From: Balneola sp. MJW-20
Lineage (GTDB): Bacteria > Bacteroidota > Rhodothermia > Balneolales > Balneolaceae
Assembly (NCBI RefSeq): GCF_040811775.1
Contig: NZ_JBFNXW010000002.1
Location: 62,001 to 126,000 of the forward strand
Direction: 5' to 3'
Length of the DNA stretch: 64,000 bases
Positions 53,939 through 62,105 of the stretch are shown here, one piece after another (position 1 is the first letter of the stretch; every line of letters begins with the position of its first letter). The notes under the pieces were generated by a model. The model saw only the letters and a program-made list of their open reading frames with translations. It did not search any database and was not told the DNA's origin. Position numbers and translations under genes: made by a program.

Positions 53939-55006
53939 ATGGTCACCTTATTCCGAAGAATCCGCGAAAAACTGATCGCCTCCGGGTCAGTAACTAAATA
54001 CCTGCTGTACGCTGCCGGCGAGATCCTGCTGGTCGTGATCGGGATCCTGATCGCTCTGCAGGTGAATAACTGGAATGAGGAAAGGAAAAATGAGGCCACT
54101 ATCCGCATGATCTTTTCAGAAATTCAGCAGGATCTGCTGAATGATATTCGGGAATTTGATTCCGGAATTGATTGGTATGTAGATCAGGACACTTTGGCAT
54201 CAAGGATGATCCGTGGCGAGTTTAGTAAACAGAATTTTCTGAACACAAAGAATAGAAATATGTTCCAGGCGGGGTTAAATAATTATGTTCTGGTTCAAAG
54301 TGACCGATCGTATGAATTATTAACGGAGTATAAAGATATACTCCCCGCTAATTACAGAGAGGTGATGATTCAGCTCAATTCGTTGTATGAGGAAGACCAG
54401 AGTTTTTTAAATACCATTCAGGGACAATTAGTTGATGTAAGCACTGAATACCTGGAGTACACTTCTAAAGAATTTGAGTGGTCCGTCGATCTGGCAGAAG
54501 ACAATATCACAGAGGATGTAGCTGAATATTTTGCAAACTCAACGTATCACAAGCAACGACTCGCACTTTGGCGAAATCGCCTAAGAAACTTACTTACTAT
54601 AGCCTATCGAATAAAAGAAAAATCAGTGATCAATTACCTTATCATTCGAAATGTGACCGGGGACCAAACCAGGCTCCCTGAACTGATACAGGAATATGGT
54701 ATTTCTGATGAGCCTTTAGAGGCAAACTATGATGGAAAGTTCTACTATAAAAATGAGGATGGAGACCGGATCCCATTCGCTCTGGAACAGGAGTATGGTT
54801 TGTTATTCTGGAAAAATTTAGGAGAACGGTCATTTTACTTTGAAAATATACTCCTCAGTGAAGTCGAGAAAGATTCTCTGATTTTTGTGGGGGCTCAGGA
54901 TAATACCTTAAAGATCATCAGAGACTCCACCGGTCAAAAGATTCGTATGCAATTATATTATCGGCAAGAAGAAACCAATGAGTATATATTCAGCCCAAAG
55001 GAATAA
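53939..55006 (+). CDS. D24: DUF6090-family membrane protein, class E (extended)
   Basis: 355 aa, the longest copy. MVTLFRRIREKLIASGSVTK, YAAGEILL. Class E body with 'IFSEIQQDLLNDI' (58-70), 'SDRSYELLTEYKDIL' (121-135) and MIQLNSLYEEDQSFL (143-157). Extra domain from ~255: 'LEANYDGKFYYKNEDGDRIP' then EYGLLFWKNLG, DSLIFVGAQDNTLKIIRD, IRMQLYYRQEE. AT-rich 3' half compared with its 5' end. The stop is followed after 3 bp by D25, so the pair is probably coupled. Confidence 0.94.
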   Translation: MVTLFRRIREKLIASGSVTKYLLYAAGEILLVVIGILIALQVNNWNEERKNEATIRMIFSEIQQDLLNDIREFDSGIDWYVDQDTLASRMIRGEFSKQNFLNTKNRNMFQAGLNNYVLVQSDRSYELLTEYKDILPANYREVMIQLNSLYEEDQSFLNTIQGQLVDVSTEYLEYTSKEFEWSVDLAEDNITEDVAEYFANSTYHKQRLALWRNRLRNLLTIAYRIKEKSVINYLIIRNVTGDQTRLPELIQEYGISDEPLEANYDGKFYYKNEDGDRIPFALEQEYGLLFWKNLGERSFYFENILLSEVEKDSLIFVGAQDNTLKIIRDSTGQKIRMQLYYRQEETNEYIFSPKE

Positions 55007-55009
55007 TTA

Positions 55010-55723
55010 ATGCTTCGTTTCTTCCGAAATATTCGAAAAACGCTCATGGAACAGAATAAAGTCAGAACCTACATCTTCTACGCTATCGGCGAGATCCTGC
55101 TGGTGGTGGTCGGGATCCTGATCGCGCTTCAGGTGAACAACTGGAATGAGGAGCGGAAATTTCGAAACACAGAGCGGCAGATACTGGTACAGATACGGGA
55201 TGGGATCATTCAGGATACTACCGCTTTAAACAGCAGCTTATACCGTTTCAGGAATATGCGTAATCAGGCGGTTTGGATCAGAAGACAATTCGAACAGGAG
55301 TTACCGTATACAGCCCGAATGGATACGGCTCTAGCACTGATCTCTATCTTTTCAACACCGGAAGCCGATTATACTCCTTTTGAATACCTGCAAAGTGTGG
55401 GGATATCCGTTGTGCAGGATAAGGAACTTCGGGAGATGATCAGCAAGTACTATAACACCTCGAAATTTCTGGCCGAGACGGACACCTATTTTGAAATGAA
55501 TAAATATTACCGGCAGCATATATATCCGAAATATTTCAGGAGATATCAGTATGGGGAACGGGTAAAAGTTGTGGATTATGATAAACTGAGGGAAAGTAAT
55601 GAGTTCAGTGTTGCATTGGATATGTCTCTGAACGACGCTTCCTACTATTTCTATCAGACCGAGGGTCAGCTTGAAAGAGCGAGGGCAATTCTGAACCTGA
55701 TCTCAGCTCAGGGAGTAGAATAA
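55010..55723 (+). CDS. D25: DUF6090-family membrane protein, MLRFF type, class Y
   Basis: 237 aa. Cap MLRFFRNIRKTLMEQNKVRT. Mid motif PFEYLQSVGISVVQDKEL (123-140), then REMISKYYNTS. 'QHIYPKYFRRYQYGERVKV' (169-187) is basic and aromatic. The helix DNA 55091-55153 (63 bp) is identical to 55865-55927 in D26, which has the other cap type; outside that tract the two differ. 3 bp behind D24. Confidence 0.95.
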   Translation: MLRFFRNIRKTLMEQNKVRTYIFYAIGEILLVVVGILIALQVNNWNEERKFRNTERQILVQIRDGIIQDTTALNSSLYRFRNMRNQAVWIRRQFEQELPYTARMDTALALISIFSTPEADYTPFEYLQSVGISVVQDKELREMISKYYNTSKFLAETDTYFEMNKYYRQHIYPKYFRRYQYGERVKVVDYDKLRESNEFSVALDMSLNDASYYFYQTEGQLERARAILNLISAQGVE

Positions 55724-55783
55724 CCGATGACCGTAGCGGTCTCAGACATCAATTATTAAGTATCAGGGAAACAGGAATCAGAA

Positions 55784-56497
55784 ATGGTCACATTATTTCG
55801 AAGAATAAGAGAAAAGCTGATTCAGTCAGGATCGCTGACAAAATACATCATTTACGCAGTTGGGGAGATCCTGCTGGTGGTGGTCGGGATCCTGATCGCG
55901 CTTCAGGTGAACAACTGGAATGAGGAGAGAAACGCCGCGATCTTTGAAGAAGAGATCCTGTTCCTGATCGACCAGAATCTGGAACGCGATTCGGTACGGC
56001 TATCCGAAGAACTTTATAAAGCCAGGCAGGCTATAGAACTGACCGACCGTTTACTGGAACAGGTGGAATTGAAGAACTACAGCGACAGCCTGAATTACTG
56101 GATGGGGAAGATCATTTCATTCGAACGATTCAAATCGCAGTCCAGTGCTTTTGAGGTATTGAAAGCGAGGGGCATCGAAACCGTGACCGATAAAGAACTT
56201 CAGCTGGCATTGATCTCCTATTATGATGAGAATATGTATGCGGTCTCTCAGAGCCTGCTGGATATCGAAAAATCATTTAATGATGACTGGATACCGGTCA
56301 TAAAAGAAGATTTTGCCGATTTTAAATGGAGGGATTATCACCAGCCGGTGAACGCAAAGAAATTCTTTGAGAGGCCTTCGACCATCGTATTGTTTAAGAT
56401 CTTTCAGGATAACAGGGAGGCCGGAATGATCAATCTGGAAGAAGCCATTACGAAGATCACTGAGATCCGGTCCATGATCAAAGCCCAGCTGATGTAA
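55784..56497 (+). CDS. D26: DUF6090-family membrane protein, class Y
   Basis: 237 aa; MVTLFRRIREKLIQSGSLTK, YIIYAVGEILL. Mid motif AFEVLKARGIETVTDKEL (122-139), then QLALISYYDENM. Followed by 'FNDDWIPVIKEDFADFKWRD' (165-184) and a C-terminal helix 'EEAITKITEIRSMIKAQLM'. Same length as D25 and the same sub-branch, so D25/D26 may be an old tandem duplication whose helix has been re-homogenised. Confidence 0.95.
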   Translation: MVTLFRRIREKLIQSGSLTKYIIYAVGEILLVVVGILIALQVNNWNEERNAAIFEEEILFLIDQNLERDSVRLSEELYKARQAIELTDRLLEQVELKNYSDSLNYWMGKIISFERFKSQSSAFEVLKARGIETVTDKELQLALISYYDENMYAVSQSLLDIEKSFNDDWIPVIKEDFADFKWRDYHQPVNAKKFFERPSTIVLFKIFQDNREAGMINLEEAITKITEIRSMIKAQLM

Positions 56498-56518
56498 TCT
56501 GATTCAGGAAAGCTGAAA

Positions 56519-56583
56519 GTACTAAGTACTATGTACTGTCGGGTTAAAATGTTAATGTAAAGAGAATTTAGAATTGAGAATTA
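56519..56583 (+). repeat. Two heptamer tracts before D27
   Basis: GTACTAA, GTACTAT, GTACTGT (56519-56539) and AGAATTT, AGAATTG, AGAATTA (56563-56583), the second ending three bases before the D27 ATG. Two different heptamer words in one leader. Confidence 0.65.
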
Positions 56584-56586
56584 GGA

Positions 56587-57315
56587 ATGATCACTCTCTT
56601 CAGAAGAATCCGCCAGAAACTGATCGACTCCGGATCGGTAACAAAATATCTGCTCTACGCACTAGGCGAGATCCTGCTGGTCGTCATAGGTATTCTCATT
56701 GCCCTGCAGGTGAACGAATGGAATGAGAAGCGAAAGAATGAAAATGCATATAACAAAGCACTGACCGAGATCAGCCAGAACCTTAATCAGGATCTGCAGT
56801 CCATTCAGCGTGCGGTGGACTTCAACGAGGAGATCATGCAAAACCTGGTGCGAATGGCGGACTGGCCGGGCACCGTGCCTGATGACTCACTGTCGCTGTA
56901 CATGGATGCCCTTCACCGGGCTTCATCTTTTGATCCGGTGATATTCGGCTATAGCAAGCTTACCGAACTGGACCTGCCTGAAAGCATCCCTGATACGCTG
57001 ACCCGTAGTCTGTCGGGGTACTACACGGAATTTAATGGCGGACTTAATAACATAGCCTATCAGGAACTTTCTATATACAACATCAACAAATATCGTGATT
57101 ACATGATCCGGAGAGGCTTTCCCGTCACCAACCGCGGAGATCTATCTTCTGAGTCTCCGGCGGTTCTGCGTGGTATCCTGACGGATACAGAATTTCGCGG
57201 GATCATACGGAGCAATTATTACAGCCGTCTCATCCAGCGGGGAGGCTTTGAAGAAGCCCGCAGCATGGCCGAAGAGTGCCTGTCTTTGATCGAAGAACAG
57301 CTGTCAATAGAGTAG
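56587..57315 (+). CDS. D27: DUF6090-family membrane protein, divergent class
   Basis: 242 aa. RRIRQKLIDSGSVTK cap, helix YALGEILL, then QVNEWNEKR. Mid region 'LTELDLPESIPDTLTRSLSG' (124-143) followed by YYTEFN: it keeps the final aromatic pair but lost the Gly. Preceded by 'SSFDPVIFGYSKL' (113-125). 'EFRGIIRSNYYSRLIQRGG' (202-220) may correspond to the last conserved helix. The following intergenic region is the longest without a remnant (409 bp). Confidence 0.94.
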   Translation: MITLFRRIRQKLIDSGSVTKYLLYALGEILLVVIGILIALQVNEWNEKRKNENAYNKALTEISQNLNQDLQSIQRAVDFNEEIMQNLVRMADWPGTVPDDSLSLYMDALHRASSFDPVIFGYSKLTELDLPESIPDTLTRSLSGYYTEFNGGLNNIAYQELSIYNINKYRDYMIRRGFPVTNRGDLSSESPAVLRGILTDTEFRGIIRSNYYSRLIQRGGFEEARSMAEECLSLIEEQLSIE

Positions 57316-57724
57316 TCAGTGATGTATCCGGCCGGGAAGGTTATTCGTGTATTCGTTAATAGGCATTCTGTAATCACAATAGGTTTCTGGCTCCGCTCGG
57401 GATGATAGGCCGCTTTAATAAAGAACATATCCCCAACACGGTTTCTCCGTACTTTGGGCCGCCAAAAGTACCAAAAGCTCCCGAAAAACTTGCAGATCTC
57501 ACCGCTCCCGGATTTCGGGTACATCAAGCTTACGAACTATTCAGGCTTTGATTAATTCGTACCCAAGTTTTTCGAGGGCTATTTGAGAGCCTTGGGTATG
57601 CTCAGTTACACTATTGTGTATTTGCTTACTTGTATAATTGAAAATTAAAGCGTATTCCTGTTTCAGTATCCAGTCTTGCCCTGAGCCTTCAGCTTACCTA
57701 AACACTAACCAATCATAACCAGAT
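57316..57724. other. 409-bp intergenic region with nested inverted repeats and a TATAAT leader
   Basis: Contains inverted-repeat structure (57449-57574, listed separately) and, at 57621-57660, the TATAAT leader module of D28 (TATAAT at 57633-57638). No protein-coding frame is supportable. Confidence 0.6.
57449..57574. repeat. Nested inverted repeats, REP/MITE-like
   Basis: Three palindromic parts: GTACTTT / AAAGTAC around GGGCCGCCA (57449-57471); CGAAAAACTTG (57482-57492) pairing with CAAGTTTTTCG (57564-57574), 11 of 11; and inside it GGGTAC (57517-57522) with GTACCC (57559-57564). Such folding suggests a small non-autonomous repeat element. No transposase or flanking target duplication is visible. 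Confidence 0.5.
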
Positions 57725-58489
57725 ATGATCACTTTATTCCGACGGATCAGAGAGAAGCTTATCGCTTCCGGCTCATTAACCAGATACCTGTTATACGCCG
57801 TAGGCGAGATCCTGCTGGTGGTGGTCGGGATCCTGATCGCGCTTCAGGTGAATAACTGGAATGAGCAGCAGGCGTCTGTGAATGAAACCAAAAACCACCT
57901 CATAAAGAAGCTGAATAATCTGAAAGAGGATATGGTAAAGCTGGAAGGCCTTTATTCCTATCGCAGCACGCTGCATGACGAATGCAGAGAAATGCTAGAT
58001 ACGGGCCTGGATCAGGCAGGCTCAGGAGAAGTTGCACGTCTGATTACAAAAGTGACGGTGGAACGACGATTTACTACCTCGGTGAATGCCAATCAGGTCA
58101 GTACCTCGCCGGATTATTTTAAGAATATTGAGGGTACAGAGATTGATGAACTGGAGCAAGATTATTTAACCATGATCGATCTGGTTACTTTTTCCGAAAA
58201 CAGACTGAATACTTTCAGTGAGAATTTGGAGGCCGACCTGTGGAGGGCCGGGTTCTTTAATGATAACCGGGCTTTTTTCCAGGAAAGAGACGCCCTGGAA
58301 GAACAGGAGTTTTACAGTTCCGATCTGCCGGAATTTAAGCTTCCTGCAAATGATGAATTAAAGGTGCTGGAAGCCATACTCAGAAGAAATGAGATCACCA
58401 GTGTCTCCCTTTCGGATCTGTATTCGGAGCTTATGAATATTAACCGGAACCTGCAGGATACGATCCTGCAATTCCTGGCTGAGTCTTAA
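57725..58489 (+). CDS. D28: DUF6090-family membrane protein, divergent class
   Basis: 254 aa. Standard cap (REKLIASGSLTR) and helix, but the outer domain lacks the mid motif: at the expected place it reads 'YFKNIEGTEIDELEQDYLTM' (131-150), with only the hydrophobic spacing left. One cysteine (Cys87 in HDECREM). 'FFNDNRAFFQERDALEEQEF' (177-196) is characteristic. 'LSDLYSELMNINRNLQDTIL' near the end is a good amphipathic helix like the last helix of other copies. Confidence 0.94.
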   Translation: MITLFRRIREKLIASGSLTRYLLYAVGEILLVVVGILIALQVNNWNEQQASVNETKNHLIKKLNNLKEDMVKLEGLYSYRSTLHDECREMLDTGLDQAGSGEVARLITKVTVERRFTTSVNANQVSTSPDYFKNIEGTEIDELEQDYLTMIDLVTFSENRLNTFSENLEADLWRAGFFNDNRAFFQERDALEEQEFYSSDLPEFKLPANDELKVLEAILRRNEITSVSLSDLYSELMNINRNLQDTILQFLAES

Positions 58490-58532
58490 GTATGCTTTTC
58501 ACATTTTACCAGGGCTATGCCGATGGCACACT

Positions 58533-58561
58533 TTGAGGTCTCACGAAAATGCATTTAATTG
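58533..58561 (+). promoter_or_regulatory. TTGAGG-N17-TAATTG leader of D29
   Basis: TTGAGG (58533-58538), 17 nt, TAATTG (58556-58561), 26 nt before the ATG, followed by the shared GCTCTGAATTAATTTTCGG. Confidence 0.55.
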
Positions 58562-58587
58562 CTCTGAATTAATTTTCGGCCAAGCCT

Positions 58588-59337
58588 ATGATCACCTTAT
58601 TCCGTCGTATCCGCGAAAAGCTCATCGCTTCGGGCTCATTAACCAAATATCTGTTATACGCCGTAGGTGAGATCCTGCTGGTGGTGATCGGGATCCTGAT
58701 CGCGCTGCAGGTGAATAACTGGAATGAGAACCGGGTGGAGAAGCAAAAGCTGGATAACTATTACCAAAGGATATTTGAAGAGATCAAAGCAGATACTCCG
58801 TTAAAAAAAGCATTCCTGCAAAGAAATGAGCAGGTGATCCTCATGAACCGGCGGACCCTGCGGCTGCTGAACAGTGAAGAACCGGATTCCCTTGCTCAGC
58901 TGAAAAATACACTCGGAGCACTCGCCACTTCCTGGAGTACGGTGCTTTCTTATCCGGTGCTGGATGAATTCAAGAACAGCGGGTACCTGTCCAAAGTCAG
59001 AGATCCTGTACTCAAGGAAAAATTCTTTGAACTCAGTGCCACCATAGAGTTTACCGATGAAATGGATAGCTATATCGTGAATCAGTACCAGAATACCATT
59101 GAACCCTTTGTGATCCGGTCTTTTAATTACCAGGCCGTGGCTTTGGACCGCTACCAGCCCTTCCTGGTGGAGGGAGGACCGGAGTTAAATTATGAAGTTC
59201 TTAAAGATGACCTCGAACTGTGGAATATTGCCACCTTCAAACTGGAGATCGCAGAATTATATAAAGAGTACCTGGAAGACCTGATCCTGGAGCAGGAAGA
59301 AATGGCCACGCTGCTTTCCCGGGAGCTGGAATCATAG
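58588..59337 (+). CDS. D29: DUF6090-family membrane protein, class Y-like
   Basis: 249 aa. Canonical REKLIASGSLTK cap. Mid motif LDEFKNSGYLSKVRDPVL (125-142), then KEKFFELSATIEF: the Gly and 'RDP.L' are kept, but the closing aromatic pair is displaced. 'TSWSTVLSYPVLDEF' leads into it. The outer domain ends with a strongly acidic helix (KEYLEDLILEQEEMATLLSREL). 98 bp after D28, behind its own promoter-like module. Confidence 0.95.
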   Translation: MITLFRRIREKLIASGSLTKYLLYAVGEILLVVIGILIALQVNNWNENRVEKQKLDNYYQRIFEEIKADTPLKKAFLQRNEQVILMNRRTLRLLNSEEPDSLAQLKNTLGALATSWSTVLSYPVLDEFKNSGYLSKVRDPVLKEKFFELSATIEFTDEMDSYIVNQYQNTIEPFVIRSFNYQAVALDRYQPFLVEGGPELNYEVLKDDLELWNIATFKLEIAELYKEYLEDLILEQEEMATLLSRELES

Positions 59338-59463
59338 CAAAGTCTGATTATGGTATAAAAGGTCTTATTCTAACTGTTATTGGCACAGGTCGGGTACGGA
59401 CGGGGTGCTGCGGGCATCCGGTTGCGGCATGGGTCCTAAATCCAAATTCTTAATCCTACTATA

Positions 59464-60207
59464 ATGATCACAATTTTCCGGAGGATCCGACAGAAACTGA
59501 TCGACTCGGGATCAGTAACAAAGTACCTGCTCTATGCCACAGGTGAGATCCTGCTGGTAGTGATCGGCATTCTGATCGCAGTTCAGGTGAACATGGCTCT
59601 TGAAAATGCCCGGGATGATCAAACACGGGTGAAACTGGTGGAGGGCCTGATCACAGAATTTAAGGTCAACCTGGCTCAGCTGGATACGGTGCTGGCTTAT
59701 AATGAGGATGTACTGATATCCGGTAATGAGCTGGTAGAGATCATCGCTAACCGGAATTCGGCCGTTCCCGAAAAACGGATACAGGATCTGCTTATCAGGA
59801 ATAGCTGGGTCTGGACCTTCGACCCAATAAATGGGGTCTTAAAAAGCAGTATTTCCTCCGGACATATTCATCTGCTGGAAAATGATTCACTAAAAGTCAG
59901 CCTGTTTGCCTGGAACGACCGGGTATTTGATGCACGGGAAGAACAGCTTCGGGCACTGAAACAGTATGAAGAGCGATTGCTTCCTTTTCTGGAACAATAT
60001 ATACCAGCTGCAGACCTGGCATCGCCGGTGTTCGGGTACGAGGTGCCGGAGAGTTCGTTTAGCGGGGATTACCGATCGATGATGTTTGATCCGCAGTTCG
60101 AAAATAATATCGTAGACCGGATCATTTTTACCAATGATACCATCCTGGAGCTTAAGCCGCTCATTGAAGTGAACAGGGAAATACTGAAATTACTGGAACG
60201 GGAGTAG
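59464..60207 (+). CDS. D30: DUF6090-family membrane protein, class W, altered juxtamembrane motif
   Basis: 247 aa. MITIFRRIRQKLIDSGSVTK; helix ends LIAVQVNMALENAR, so NNWNE is lost (as in D13). Class W blocks: LITEFKVNLAQL (62-73), WVWTFDPINGVL (115-126), mid motif SSGHIHLLENDSLKVSLFAW (131-150), SMMFDPQFENNI (205-216). Clear sister of D4. Its first ~40 bp of DNA (ATGATCACAATTTTCCGGAG onward) are shared with D31, again showing 5' ends grouping by position and 3' ends by descent. Confidence 0.95.
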   Translation: MITIFRRIRQKLIDSGSVTKYLLYATGEILLVVIGILIAVQVNMALENARDDQTRVKLVEGLITEFKVNLAQLDTVLAYNEDVLISGNELVEIIANRNSAVPEKRIQDLLIRNSWVWTFDPINGVLKSSISSGHIHLLENDSLKVSLFAWNDRVFDAREEQLRALKQYEERLLPFLEQYIPAADLASPVFGYEVPESSFSGDYRSMMFDPQFENNIVDRIIFTNDTILELKPLIEVNREILKLLERE

Positions 60208-60260
60208 GGAATAGGTATAGTTTGATTCCCGTGAGCATTAAGCCGGGCTCAGGTCTCACA

Positions 60261-60290
60261 TTGCTTATAAAGGCCGAAAGCCCTTAATTG
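60261..60290 (+). promoter_or_regulatory. TTGCTT-N18-TAATTG leader of D31
   Basis: TTGCTTATAAAGGCCGAAAG then CCCTTAATTG; TTGCTT 60261-60266 and TAATTG 60285-60290, 24 nt before the ATG. Matches the D2 leader, not the TTGACA type. Confidence 0.5.
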
Positions 60291-60314
60291 AATTCAAAAT
60301 AAATCGGGTTAATA

Positions 60315-61097
60315 ATGATCACAATTTTCCGGAGGATCCGTCAGAAACTGATCGATTCAGGATCGGTAACCAAATATATGCTGTATGCCATCGGCGAGAT
60401 CCTGCTGGTGGTAGTCGGGATCCTGATCGCCCTGCAGGTGAATAACTGGAACCTGGACCGCCTGGATCGCCAGAGAGAAAAGGAGGTGCTGGGTGATCTG
60501 AAAGTGGAATTTGAGGCGAATCTATACGATCTGAACCGGGTACTGAAACAGCATGAGGTTATTTATCATGAACTGCAGGAAGTGCAGAAGATCACGTTAT
60601 CACGAAATTATAAGGATAACCGTTTGGATAGTCTGATGTTTGGCTTCGCTAAATGGTTTGGGTTTACGGATCGTCCCGGCGCTTCCACTAACCTGGTCAA
60701 TTCGGGGAGCCTGAATCTCATATCGAATGACGAGTTAAGAGACCTGATCACCCAATGGTCCGGTACGGTAAATGATGTGGTAGATGATGAAATCTATGCG
60801 GCAGATTATATAAGAGAGACCGTACTTCCCTTTCTTGGAAAATATTATCCTCTCTCAAATATTGAGATTGCCAATAAGAATTATGTAGAGACCATCGGAC
60901 AGTCACTGGGTCCGGATTTTGATCCGGTTTTTCCTTTACAGGAAGTGGACTGGGAGATCTTGTTTGATAATGAGGAGTTCCAGAGTATCCTTTCAATGAG
61001 ATTACTTAATGAATATCACAACATGCTTGAAGGCAGGCTGGCACTCAGAAGCAACAAGAGGATCCTGGAACTGATCCGGCAGGAGCTGGAGTCATGA
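60315..61097 (+). CDS. D31: DUF6090-family membrane protein, class W
   Basis: 260 aa. MITIFRRIRQKLIDSGSVTK, YMLYAIGEILL, NNWNLDRL. Class W blocks: LKVEFEANLYDL (62-73), LDSLMFGFAKWFGFTDRP (104-121), mid motif NSGSLNLISNDELRDLITQW (129-148), WEILFDNEEFQSIL (213-226). Last helix NKRILELIRQELES resembles those of D11 and D2. Shares the TTGCTT leader with D2, another class W member. Confidence 0.95.
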   Translation: MITIFRRIRQKLIDSGSVTKYMLYAIGEILLVVVGILIALQVNNWNLDRLDRQREKEVLGDLKVEFEANLYDLNRVLKQHEVIYHELQEVQKITLSRNYKDNRLDSLMFGFAKWFGFTDRPGASTNLVNSGSLNLISNDELRDLITQWSGTVNDVVDDEIYAADYIRETVLPFLGKYYPLSNIEIANKNYVETIGQSLGPDFDPVFPLQEVDWEILFDNEEFQSILSMRLLNEYHNMLEGRLALRSNKRILELIRQELES

Positions 61098-61241
61098 ATT
61101 ACATTCCGTGCTCGATTACCGGATTTCTTTCGGTGCTACGCAGTAAGTACTAGGTATAATGAACTGTAGGCTTAAGGTGTGAGGGTGTTAGTGTGAGTAA
61201 TAAGCAGGTGCAGGACCCTGATTTCTTCTCGCTTTTCACTT

Positions 61242-61270
61242 TTGACATCTCAGGAAAATCCCCTTAATTG
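61242..61270 (+). promoter_or_regulatory. TTGACA-N17-TAATTG leader of D32
   Basis: TTGACA (61242-61247), 17 nt, TAATTG (61265-61270), 28 nt before the ATG. GCTTTTCACT precedes and ATTTTTCGGGTAA follows, as in D14. Confidence 0.6.
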
Positions 61271-61298
61271 TCTTGAAATAATTTTTCGGGTAATATCT

Positions 61299-62054
61299 AT
61301 GATCACTTTGTTTCGTCGTATCAGGGAAAAGCTCATCGCTTCCGGGTCCGTAACCAAATATCTGCTCTATGCCATCGGCGAGATCCTGCTGGTGGTGATC
61401 GGGATCCTGATCGCCCTGCAGGTGAACAACTGGAATGAGAACCGCAAAGCAAGTGATTATGAGCAGAAGGTATTAATGGAAATAAAAAATGCAGCACAAT
61501 CAGACATTGATAATATCCATAACTACCTGGTTGGGTACCGGGGTGCTCAGCGAAAACAGTCCTATACCTATTTTGACAGAGTATTGAAAGGGGAAACTGC
61601 ACATGAAGACTCACTGATTGAACACTACGGATGGTTGCTTTATTCCGATACTTTTCAATATAACTCCGGCCCTTATGAGAGCATCAAATCATCCGGACTG
61701 GATAAGATCTCAAATGATTCGCTGCGAGGTAAATTGGCCAATATTTATGATTTCACTCTGCCAAGAAATAAGGAGCTGATAGACTGGAGGTACGGGCGGT
61801 TTGAGAAAACGGTGGAAGAGCATTTGCCGGCTTTACTGGAAGATCCAAGAACCGTCATCATTGATGGGGAGGTAAGGATCAGGAGACCATATAAAATGAT
61901 CGACTTTACTTCTAACGAACATTTTCTATTTGTTTACGGGGAAGCAAAAAGTGCTTATTACTGGAATGAAGAACGCTATATTTCATCTGTAAACCTGCTC
62001 AGGGAATTAGTCAGTCTTATCGATCTGTACCTGCAGATCGAAGGAGATCAGTAA
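61299..62054 (+). CDS. D32: DUF6090-family membrane protein, class GPYE
   Basis: I start at the ATG at 61299, the family N-cap (MITLFRRIREKLIASG); the in-frame ATG at 61242 would translate the leader. 251 aa. Mid region FQYNSGPYESIKSSGLDKIS (119-138), then NDSLRGKLANIYDFTLPR. This matches D7 and D5 (GPYETIKSKG; GSYETLTQKG), which have the MLRFF cap, so here the same outer domain type sits behind a different cap. 'EVRIRRPYKMIDFTSNEHFL' (191-210) follows. Confidence 0.95.
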   Translation: MITLFRRIREKLIASGSVTKYLLYAIGEILLVVIGILIALQVNNWNENRKASDYEQKVLMEIKNAAQSDIDNIHNYLVGYRGAQRKQSYTYFDRVLKGETAHEDSLIEHYGWLLYSDTFQYNSGPYESIKSSGLDKISNDSLRGKLANIYDFTLPRNKELIDWRYGRFEKTVEEHLPALLEDPRTVIIDGEVRIRRPYKMIDFTSNEHFLFVYGEAKSAYYWNEERYISSVNLLRELVSLIDLYLQIEGDQ

Positions 62055-62105
62055 TGAACAGGCTTATTAGTTTATGAATTCAATCTTAAGAACCAGGAAT
62101 AAGGA

